A program made the position numbers and the translations under genes. The notes below the pieces were generated by a model that saw only the letters and a list, made by a program, of their open reading frames with translations, did not search any database and had not been told where the DNA came from. Shown here in pieces: positions 54,562 through 61,841 of a stretch of 64,000 bases of DNA. The DNA comes from Pseudoalteromonas phenolica (lineage in GTDB: Bacteria; Pseudomonadota; Gammaproteobacteria; Enterobacterales; Alteromonadaceae). Numbering within the stretch: position 1 is the stretch's first letter; each line of letters opens with the position of its first letter. Location of the stretch: the NCBI RefSeq assembly GCF_005876835.1, contig NZ_PPSW01000014.1, forward strand, positions 1 to 64,000. The letters are read 5' to 3'.

Positions 54562-56955
54562 TTAAAAGACGCCTCTAATACCAAGCGCGATACTTCTGCC
54601 AGGTCGAGGGGCTAACTCTTTCAAGAACGAGCTATGTACTCTCGCTTCTGTGTCTGTCAGATTGTGACCTTTTGCGTAGAAAGTAACTTCGTGATCGCCA
54701 ACTAGTAAATGATAGGCAATAGACGCATCAACCATAGTGTAACCATCTGTTGCTGTTTCAAGGTAGGCAATCTTGTCTTGCTTTTGATAGCGAATAACGT
54801 CCAGATTTGCACTGAATTGGCCGGTCTGATAGTTAAATTTGGTACCAAAACGCAGTGGAGGGATCATAGGTAAATCACCGCCTTTGTCTAAACTCGCATT
54901 CACATAATCAGTAAAGAACTCTGTCTTTACTTCGCTCGTTACTTGCCAAGCAAACTGTGCTTCGAAGCCATATAGGGTGACATCATCTGTTTTAAACACA
55001 TACACAGGTAATTCATCAGAATGCTCATCATGACCTTCATGATCGCCGTGGTCGTGGCTATCATGGTCGTGTTCACCATGATCATGATGCTCATGACCAC
55101 TTGGCGCAAACACTTCTGTTGGTGTCTGGTAATAATAGTTATCAACTTGGTTATAAAACATATTGACTACAACACCAAAATCTCCTTCAAGCTTTCTAAA
55201 AGTAAGATCAATGTTGTTCGCCGTTTCTAGTTCCACATCCTGCTTAGTATCAAAATCAAAGTGCACATTTTCTGTTTCGTGCAAATCAAACATTGCACCC
55301 ACTTCAAAGGTGCGTGTGCCAATGTGAGGCCCAAATGAGAACAGCTCAGCGGCTGAAGGGGCACGTTGAGAGCGAGAAACAGACACGCCTAAGTTATAGC
55401 CCGGTGTAAAGTCCCACACTAAGCCAGCTGAAAGGCTAACTGGGTTGAACTCTTGGTCGACTGCGAATACGCGACCTTCCGCGCCGTGGTCATGGTCATG
55501 GTCGTGGTCGTGGTCGTGGTCATCATGCACATGAAGCTCAACTTCAGGCAACATGACTTTTGGTGCATCAATAGTTACACGCTCAACTCGTGCACCTAAC
55601 TGTAATAAAACATCGTCAAAGTGACGCTCTTCCATCCAAGCAAATGCCAAAGTTTCAGTTTCTGATGGCGGTGTAAATGCTTCAGCACCCTGTGCTGAGA
55701 AATCACTGCGTTTATAATGAAGACTAAAACCACCTCGCCAGCCATTCATGTCACGATGGAGTGCATCAAACTTTGCTTCAAGAGTTTCGTTTGCGAAAAT
55801 AGTCCCCACTACTCCATGCTCTATCTCAGCATGCTCATAATCAGTGTAAGCAACACGTGTGTGTAAGCTATCAATAAGACTATCAGTGAATCGCAGCTCA
55901 CTTAATAACTGAATGCGGTCTTGCTCAAGTTCAGCAAAAACAGGCACTTCTTCATCACCATGGCTGTGACCTGGAATGCCATATTCACGTTCTAATTTAC
56001 CTACAGATACGCCCACATAGCCATTACCTAAGATATAACTTGCACCTGCTGTTGCGCCCTTAGATTCTTCACCGCTGTTGGCAATCTTATCACTACCATG
56101 ATCATCTGTTACTGGTACTTTGTAGTCATCAGATTCTCTATAAAAACCATCAAAGTGCACTGCGATATTATCGCTGCCAGTATTAATATTTACTGATGCC
56201 AATTTCTGGTTATCTACTGAGTCATGCTCTATTAGCCATTCTCCAGATTGCTCGATTTCTCTTGGGACGCGCTTATCAACAACGTTAACAACTCCACCAA
56301 TTGCGCCACTACCGTAAAACAAGGTTGCAGGACCTCGAAGTACTTCAATTTGCTCAGCCGTTGATGCTTCTGATGACACTGAGTGATCAGGCCCAACACG
56401 AGAAGCATCACTTACATCTAAGCCATTTTGGGTAATCAAAACGCGAGGACCACTTAAACCGCGTATAATTGGAGTACTTGCCACGCCAGCATGAAAATTA
56501 GTATGTACACCCACCTCTTTAGCTAAACTGTCACCTAAAGTTGCTGACTGTTGATTACGCAGCGCATCGCCTGATAGAACACTCACAGGTGTTGCTGATT
56601 CCATATTTGACGCATGAAATGGACTTGCAACCACATCAATAACTTCAATGGCTGAAGGCGTTAAAGATACTTTTACATCTTTTAAGCCTGACTCAGTTAA
56701 ATCGTAGCTCGAGTTAAAATGTGCAAAACCAGAAGCAGCTGCATGTAACTCGACTTTTCCAGGCTTAATGCCTGATATAACAAACTCGCCTTTTGAATTG
56801 GTTTCAACAGTTTGCAGGCTGCCCATAATAGAGACTTTAGCATTAGCAACTGGTTTATTATTTTTATCTAAAACAGTGCCTGAAACTTGGTTTGCAATTG
56901 CAGAAAAAGGAAGTGCTGCTGAGAGTAGCAACATTACGGGAGATAACTTAAACAT
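54562..56955 (-). CDS. znuD: TonB-dependent receptor, ZnuD-like zinc receptor
   Basis: A 797-residue outer-membrane receptor. After the signal peptide comes an N-terminal carboxypeptidase-like domain (GTVLDKNNKPVANAKVSI). A TonB box region is near AIEVIDVVASP and the plug has GPRVLITQNGLDVSDASR and EVLRGPATLFYGSGAIGGVV. A 22-strand barrel ends GIRGVF. Three surface segments are rich in His and Asp (DDHDHDHDHDHDHG, HEHHDHGEHDHDSHDHGDH, GHSHGDEE), as in ZnuD-type zinc receptors. GAGG precedes the ATG at 56955; an upstream ATG at 57000 in frame would give no signal peptide. Zinc as cargo is strongly suggested by the Zur-like box and His clusters. Confidence 0.87.
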   Translation of the reverse strand: MFKLSPVMLLLSAALPFSAIANQVSGTVLDKNNKPVANAKVSIMGSLQTVETNSKGEFVISGIKPGKVELHAAASGFAHFNSSYDLTESGLKDVKVSLTPSAIEVIDVVASPFHASNMESATPVSVLSGDALRNQQSATLGDSLAKEVGVHTNFHAGVASTPIIRGLSGPRVLITQNGLDVSDASRVGPDHSVSSEASTAEQIEVLRGPATLFYGSGAIGGVVNVVDKRVPREIEQSGEWLIEHDSVDNQKLASVNINTGSDNIAVHFDGFYRESDDYKVPVTDDHGSDKIANSGEESKGATAGASYILGNGYVGVSVGKLEREYGIPGHSHGDEEVPVFAELEQDRIQLLSELRFTDSLIDSLHTRVAYTDYEHAEIEHGVVGTIFANETLEAKFDALHRDMNGWRGGFSLHYKRSDFSAQGAEAFTPPSETETLAFAWMEERHFDDVLLQLGARVERVTIDAPKVMLPEVELHVHDDHDHDHDHDHDHGAEGRVFAVDQEFNPVSLSAGLVWDFTPGYNLGVSVSRSQRAPSAAELFSFGPHIGTRTFEVGAMFDLHETENVHFDFDTKQDVELETANNIDLTFRKLEGDFGVVVNMFYNQVDNYYYQTPTEVFAPSGHEHHDHGEHDHDSHDHGDHEGHDEHSDELPVYVFKTDDVTLYGFEAQFAWQVTSEVKTEFFTDYVNASLDKGGDLPMIPPLRFGTKFNYQTGQFSANLDVIRYQKQDKIAYLETATDGYTMVDASIAYHLLVGDHEVTFYAKGHNLTDTEARVHSSFLKELAPRPGRSIALGIRGVF

Positions 56956-56982
56956 CAGTGCCTCAAGTAAGAATAGATTTAA

Positions 56983-57001
56983 ATTGATATAATATAACAT
57001 A
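56983..57001. promoter_or_regulatory. Zur-like box upstream of the ZnuD-like receptor
   Basis: The core GATATAATATAAC (56986-56998) matches the Zur pattern GTTATANTATAAC at all but one fixed position and is flanked by ATT and ATA. It lies about 30 bp before the receptor start codon. Confidence 0.65.
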
Positions 57002-57068
57002 TCTAAAATACACTATTTCTTACGCTGCTAAAACCCGTTTTAAGAATTATTATTATTTAAAAACAATA

Positions 57069-57086
57069 AAGGCCCTTTCGGGCCTT
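57069..57086 (-). terminator. Terminator after the ABC permease gene
   Basis: AAGGCCC-TTTC-GGGCCTT followed on the minus strand by a T-rich run, 24 bp past the stop. Confidence 0.75.
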
Positions 57087-57109
57087 CAGTTCAATTGTAT
57101 TAATTCATA

Positions 57110-58183
57110 CTAAAAAATGACCATTAGCATGATGAAACTTATTGCCAATGAAGCCCAGACCACAGCCATAAATTGCGGTCTATTCTTACAAAAAACCAGC
57201 ACAAGCGGCGTGATCAATAAGCTCACCCACATACTCACATGCGATGAAAAAAGGCAAAGCATTGGCAAATTAAAGATGCTCGATAACGCAATCAAATACA
57301 CATACTGAGATCGTTTTATTTGCGAGAACTGATTTAAACTTCTCCAAAATAGCTGATGTTTTCGAACATGCTGGTTCGTTTCTATAAATAAACTTGACCA
57401 CCATAGCTGGTTTATTAATGCACCACCTAATGCATACCAATGCACAAGATCAGAACGCTCGGTCACTATTATTAAGACCGCCCAAAACACTAGGCCGCTC
57501 ATAGTAAAGCGCCAAGTAAGTGACCAAATGTTGTCTTTAAAATAGCTCAGCCAAAATGTCCAAGGCGTAATCGTTATCTGATAAGAACAATTAAGCCGTT
57601 TTGGTAAATAAAGCGAGAAGAATAGCAATGCATTAAGTGCTAAAAAAAACATCAAGGTTGATTCAAAAAAGAATAAGCCAATAAATGCCAAAGTACTTGC
57701 CCAAATAACGGCCGCAGGTCGATACATTAATACAAGGGCAAAACTAAGCTGTGTAAAGGCAAATGCAATATAATGTGGTGCACGACTTAGCTTGTCTGCT
57801 CCCATTGATATCATTAAGAACACACTCAAGCCAAACAACAGATGGCACATCATTAAAGCTGAAATATCACTGAGTATTTGCGGAAACTTATTTTTAAGTA
57901 ATGTGGTATGAAAAGTGCGATGTTTTAGGTCTAAAATCGCAGGTTTTAACACCGTGAGTAATAAGGACTGAAAAATTAAGTATGCCAAACCGACTTGCAT
58001 ACTGACCACTTCACTGCTGCTTTGTACAATTTTACCTAAGCCAAAAAATAAGCCCGCAATAAGTCCTGGTAAAAAAATATAAAACATTGTCATGAGCATA
58101 AGCACAAACTGTTGAAGCTGTTTAAATAACTCATTTATGGCAAGACTAAACGCCTGATGACGGTATGAAAAGTAATGCTTCAT
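57110..58183 (-). CDS. Polytopic membrane protein, likely ABC permease (DUF6136-like)
   Basis: A 357-residue protein with about eight to ten membrane segments and no recognisable catalytic motif. It begins MKHYFSYRHQAFSLAINELF and contains DLKHRTFHTTLLKNKFPQIL in a cytoplasmic loop. Its gene lies 5 bp after an ABC ATPase gene, so it is probably the permease partner. It resembles proteins filed as DUF6136. Substrate unknown. Confidence 0.72.
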   Translation of the reverse strand: MKHYFSYRHQAFSLAINELFKQLQQFVLMLMTMFYIFLPGLIAGLFFGLGKIVQSSSEVVSMQVGLAYLIFQSLLLTVLKPAILDLKHRTFHTTLLKNKFPQILSDISALMMCHLLFGLSVFLMISMGADKLSRAPHYIAFAFTQLSFALVLMYRPAAVIWASTLAFIGLFFFESTLMFFLALNALLFFSLYLPKRLNCSYQITITPWTFWLSYFKDNIWSLTWRFTMSGLVFWAVLIIVTERSDLVHWYALGGALINQLWWSSLFIETNQHVRKHQLFWRSLNQFSQIKRSQYVYLIALSSIFNLPMLCLFSSHVSMWVSLLITPLVLVFCKNRPQFMAVVWASLAISFIMLMVIF

Positions 58184-58188
58184 ACCGC

Positions 58189-58773
58189 TTACTCTGCAAA
58201 TAAGGGCTGTTTATCAAAGCCTATTTCAACGAAAGGTTCTGGCTCATGACAACTAATTATTAATTGCCCTTGATACTGCTCAATCCATGCAAGTAACGCT
58301 TTTACACTATCGGCATCAAGCGCTGCGCTCGGCTCATCTAAAATTAAATAATCACAGTGACGCATCATGGCATTAATTAATTGCAGTTTCTTTTGATTAC
58401 CCGATGACAGCTCACCCACTTTAGTATCGAGAAACTGATTGAAGTGTAACATCTCACAAAGCGTATCTGGCCATTCACATTGCCAACTAGATTGTGTGAG
58501 CGTTAATATTTGTTTCGCTGTTAAAAAGGTAGGAAAAGGGATTTTATCTGAGGCTATAGCAACCTGATTCTGTAATTGCGTAACCTTTTCGCCATCTAAT
58601 AAAATGTCTCCACTGTAATGTGGGTCGAGGCCAGCAATAATGGTAAATAACGTTGTTTTCCCCAAGCCATTTTCGGCTTCAATACACAGCTTATTTGCAT
58701 TAAAAGCGCTTGAGTAACTTTGAAAAACGATTTTATTTGCAAAGCTCTTGGTAAGGTTTTTTACTTCAATCAC
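58189..58773 (-). CDS. ABC transporter ATP-binding protein
   Basis: A 194-residue single ATPase domain: Walker A AENGLGKTTLF (GxxGxGK-type with N-G-L-G), signature LSSGNQKKLQL, Walker B YLILDEPSAALD, and the switch histidine in LIISCHEPEPF. I take the GTG at 58773, six bases after AAGGAG, which gives the usual MIEVKNLTKSF start; the ATG at 58797 overlaps this site. Pairs with the permease-like gene 5 bp downstream. Cargo unknown. Confidence 0.88.
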   Translation of the reverse strand: MIEVKNLTKSFANKIVFQSYSSAFNANKLCIEAENGLGKTTLFTIIAGLDPHYSGDILLDGEKVTQLQNQVAIASDKIPFPTFLTAKQILTLTQSSWQCEWPDTLCEMLHFNQFLDTKVGELSSGNQKKLQLINAMMRHCDYLILDEPSAALDADSVKALLAWIEQYQGQLIISCHEPEPFVEIGFDKQPLFAE

Positions 58774-58848
58774 ACGGTACTCCTTTTTGAAGTGCATGAC
58801 TGTAGCATATTTAGGGATAAAGATAAGGGTAGAATAAAAGAAGTATAC

Positions 58849-58923
58849 TGGCAGCCTCTACAGGAATCGAACCTGTAACTACCCCTTAGGAGGGGGTCGT
58901 TATATCCATTTAACTAAGAGGCC
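58849..58923 (-). tRNA. tRNA-Arg (anticodon CCU)
   Basis: A 75-base cloverleaf on the minus strand with acceptor stem GGCCTCT/AGAGGCT, TTCGATTC T-arm loop and an encoded CCA end. The anticodon loop CTCCTAA has anticodon CCT at 58888-58890. Closely resembles E. coli argW, a frequent integration site, but no integrase or duplicated end is seen here. Confidence 0.95.
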
Positions 58924-59017
58924 AAGCCATTGATATTTATCATATATAGCTAATCGCTCAGATACAAGCCTAGAGAACTTGCTAAATTGAATATAAGCGA
59001 CAAAAATGCGATTTAAA

Positions 59018-59680
59018 TTATCGCGAAGACACTAAAATGTTTTCAGACCTTAGCACATACCAAGGGATCATTTTACTCGATGTCGCGATGACTTTCTTAC
59101 TTTCAAGCGACATAACACGCGCATTCACTAGCACTCCTTTCTCACGATAAAGCATAGTGCCTGATAGAACGTATTCTGCATCATCAGAGTTAAACCTTGC
59201 TTTAGACTTTCGGCTAAACACATAATCACCCATACGAGAAATATGTCCGCTATCCATTAGTTTAGTATCGACAACTTGATAACCAAAACGGTGAAGTTGG
59301 TGCATAAATGTTTCAGCAAGTTGATTACCTAACTGATCACTGGTTTGCAATGACCCATCTAAACGTACAAATGAAGCCACAGCGAGTTCTGTCGACATAT
59401 TCTGTGTTTCACTCAGTAAATCAGATAACTCAATGGCCATCTGCTCCACATAATTGTCAAGTTTTACAAAGTGGTTCATTGGTACATAGTCGGGCTTGGT
59501 TTGCTGCATTTCTTCGAGTTCTGGCTCAGGCTGCATTTGAGCAGTCATCTCATCAATGGCCATTGACTGCTCGTTCATCACAACCACTGATTGGCTCATT
59601 GTTGGCTGACCCATTAATAAACTACAGCCAGATAGCATAAATGATGCAATTGGCACTGAAAGCAAAGTCAAAGATTTCAT
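59018..59680 (-). CDS. FlgO-domain lipoprotein, third of three tandem paralogues
   Basis: A 220-residue lipoprotein with lipobox FMLSGC. A Met/Glu/Gln-rich linker is followed by a FlgO-type domain (about 70-215): LAVASFVRLDGSLQTSDQLGNQ, FMHQLHRFGYQVVDTK, YVLSGTMLYREKGVLVNARVM. In Vibrio, FlgO is an outer-membrane lipoprotein needed for flagellar stability, but no flagellar gene is here. Last gene of the envelope operon, 9 bp after its paralogue. No clear terminator before the tRNA gene. Confidence 0.83.
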   Translation of the reverse strand: MKSLTLLSVPIASFMLSGCSLLMGQPTMSQSVVVMNEQSMAIDEMTAQMQPEPELEEMQQTKPDYVPMNHFVKLDNYVEQMAIELSDLLSETQNMSTELAVASFVRLDGSLQTSDQLGNQLAETFMHQLHRFGYQVVDTKLMDSGHISRMGDYVFSRKSKARFNSDDAEYVLSGTMLYREKGVLVNARVMSLESKKVIATSSKMIPWYVLRSENILVSSR

Positions 59681-59689
59681 AAAGGCCCC

Positions 59690-60364
59690 CTATCGCGCGC
59701 TCGATTTCAGCATAATACCGTCAGTGCGCTCGCTACTACCTAGTGCATCTAATACGGTTTGAGGTATTAAACCTTGCGCTGAACCCACAACAGCTTTACT
59801 TTGCAAACCAACCACACGGACGTTAACTAATACACCCCCTTTATGATTGACTAGAGTGCCTGCCATCACATACTGGAAGTTTTGCTCTTCATCTAGCTCT
59901 AGATAATCACGACTGAACACGAAATCACCTTTTGGCGTTACGCGCATGTAGCCCGTAGTTTTGAAGTCGATAACAGGAATGCCGTATTGATAAAGTTCAT
60001 GCATAAAGCTTTCTGAGATCTGGTTACCCAGTAGCGTACCCTCGTCGTACTTATCATCCAAAAATACAAAACTGGCAACAGCCAACGGCGTATTTTGATT
60101 TACGTATTTTAAGTTCGACGCTAAGTCTTGCATCATTCCGCGAACATAATGGTTAATATTTTTCTTAGGGCCATTGTGAGCGCCAAACATTTGCTTTTGA
60201 TCCGGTGCTTCTGCTTGGAAAAACTGATTGGTATTGAGAGGTGACTGAATACTGCGCGTAACTTTACTCGAATGGATAGTTTGCGCATTACTTTCATAAC
60301 TCTCTTGCATTGCAGCGCAGCCCACAACAGATAATGCTAATAATGATGTTAACAGTGCTTTCAT
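59690..60364 (-). CDS. FlgO-domain lipoprotein, second of three tandem paralogues
   Basis: A 224-residue lipoprotein with lipobox LSVVGC and the FlgO-type pattern: LAVASFVFLDDKYDEGTLLGNQ, FMHELYQYGIPVIDFK, YVMAGTLVNHKGGVLVNVRV. It parallels the next gene nearly domain for domain, so the two arose by tandem duplication and then diverged. It ends in SSERTDGIMLKSSAR. Lies 13 bp after the first paralogue. Confidence 0.83.
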   Translation of the reverse strand: MKALLTSLLALSVVGCAAMQESYESNAQTIHSSKVTRSIQSPLNTNQFFQAEAPDQKQMFGAHNGPKKNINHYVRGMMQDLASNLKYVNQNTPLAVASFVFLDDKYDEGTLLGNQISESFMHELYQYGIPVIDFKTTGYMRVTPKGDFVFSRDYLELDEEQNFQYVMAGTLVNHKGGVLVNVRVVGLQSKAVVGSAQGLIPQTVLDALGSSERTDGIMLKSSAR

Positions 60365-60377
60365 GTTCTGCTCCTAA

Positions 60378-61001
60378 TTAATACTCTGCTCGGTATAGTT
60401 TGTCGTTGCGCATTTGTACTTTTTCGTCTGTCCACATGACATTAATCGGCACCTCGGTAAAAGCTGCTGATATCACTTGCCCGTTAAGCACGTTAACCAA
60501 TCGTGCATTAATCATATTTGCATGCTCTTGTCGTGTGATCGTGCCAAGGATCACGTAGTCAATGTTTTGACGAGATCGAAGGCTATTGAGATCTCGAGTC
60601 AGCATATCTTCATGATGTTCACTGACTGTGATTGAATTACTCAGTCTATGCTCAACCATGCTGTAACCCAATTGCGTCATTTGAGTTATCAGACTTTCTT
60701 GAATTTGCTGACTCAGACCACTACTTTGCTGAACGGCAGTTTTTTGCCCCAGCTCAGTTGCCATAGTGAAACTCATTACGGCAATGCTGGCATTTCTCAG
60801 TCTGCCTGCCTCACCTCGATATAACTGCGAAGCTAAGTTACTGGTGTATTGATGGAGTGAGAAACTAGACATGCCCTTTACCTCCATAGGTAAAGACCCC
60901 TCTACTCCTTTGGGGTTAGCAAGTTCTTCTTCTCTTTTAATCTCATTTAATAACTGGCAGCCGCTTAATAACGTGATCAGGGCTAATATACACAGGCGCA
61001 T
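60378..61001 (-). CDS. FlgO-domain lipoprotein, first of three tandem paralogues
   Basis: A 207-residue lipoprotein with lipobox TLLSGC; the ATG at 61001 follows GGAG by five bases, so the longer frame from 61037 is not used. FlgO-like segments are IAVMSFTMATELGQKTAVQQ, LITQMTQLGYSMVEHRLS and YVILGTITRQEHANMINARL. More diverged than the other two. Belongs to the operon with the SPOR lipoprotein upstream. Confidence 0.8.
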   Translation of the reverse strand: MRLCILALITLLSGCQLLNEIKREEELANPKGVEGSLPMEVKGMSSFSLHQYTSNLASQLYRGEAGRLRNASIAVMSFTMATELGQKTAVQQSSGLSQQIQESLITQMTQLGYSMVEHRLSNSITVSEHHEDMLTRDLNSLRSRQNIDYVILGTITRQEHANMINARLVNVLNGQVISAAFTEVPINVMWTDEKVQMRNDKLYRAEY

Positions 61002-61055
61002 GACAACTCCGCATAACTCTTTTCTTTGTAAAAGCAAGAATCACGCCACAACAAA

Positions 61056-61841
61056 CTACAGCCAGTCTCGTTGATTAAGGCCGCCAAACTGTGAAACAAA
61101 ACAACTCACTTGATATTTTTGCCATTGCGAACATACTGCTTGCGCTTGTTCTTTTGTTGCAAACGCACCAAATTTGAGTCGATAAAATTGTTGCTGACCA
61201 ATTTGTTTAGGCTCAAGTCTCACTTCTTGTATTTCTTGGTCAGAATTCGCTAGCTTTACTCTCAATGTTTTATACACTTGTTTTGCTTTTTGTCTGCTTT
61301 TTACCGATGCAACCTGCACTGAATATTTTGCAGTTGATAAGTTACTGCTCGGTTCCTGAGTCTCAACTGTATCCAAAGCAGGCTGAGCGGAAGCCAATGC
61401 ATGTTCTTGAACCGGTTTATCTGCCTTAAAGAGAGAAATAACGACCTCTTCTTTTTTGTCTTTAAGTGGCACTTGCGAAATAAGTGTGCTGTTTGGCTTA
61501 TCCGCAGACTCTTCACTTTTACCTTGCTTGTGTGGGTTATTATCGGCCAAAGTGATGTTTGCTTTATCATTATTTGCAACAAGGCGATTTAAATCACGCA
61601 CTAACACACCCAAAGTTTGCTCATAGGCGAGTAAGCGGTCTATGCCAGCCTTGTTTTCTTTCCATTGTCGAGCCATTTCTTTTAGTTGCAAATACTCCTG
61701 CTGAGTTAAAGTGACTGTTTGACCGTTTGAGCTTGCTTGCTGCTCTTTGGACATTGAAGCACAGCCATTAAGCGTAATTACACACACTAAAAGTAAGAAG
61801 CATGCCTTTATTTGTGATTTATTATTGTGTGAACTGAACAT
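61056..61841 (-). CDS. SPOR-domain lipoprotein
   Basis: A 261-residue lipoprotein with lipobox TLNGC near residue 28 and a Gln-rich coiled part (LTQQEYLQLKEMARQWKENK). A charged linker leads to a C-terminal SPOR domain (about 180-261): YSVQVASVKSRQKAKQVYKTL, FYRLKFGAFATKEQAQAVC. The ATG at 61841 has GAGG six bases before it. It overlaps the end of the upstream envelope gene by 20 bp, so the two are coupled. Probably binds septal or polar peptidoglycan. Confidence 0.85.
   Translation of the reverse strand: MFSSHNNKSQIKACFLLLVCVITLNGCASMSKEQQASSNGQTVTLTQQEYLQLKEMARQWKENKAGIDRLLAYEQTLGVLVRDLNRLVANNDKANITLADNNPHKQGKSEESADKPNSTLISQVPLKDKKEEVVISLFKADKPVQEHALASAQPALDTVETQEPSSNLSTAKYSVQVASVKSRQKAKQVYKTLRVKLANSDQEIQEVRLEPKQIGQQQFYRLKFGAFATKEQAQAVCSQWQKYQVSCFVSQFGGLNQRDWL

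Noticed and set aside
55021..55230. Plus-strand frame with Met/Ile/Val-rich peptide
   Set aside because: It is the antisense of the His/Asp-rich loop of the TonB-dependent receptor.
58849..58923. tRNA-Arg as a site of an integrated element
   Set aside because: No integrase gene, no repeated tRNA end and no composition break were seen around it.
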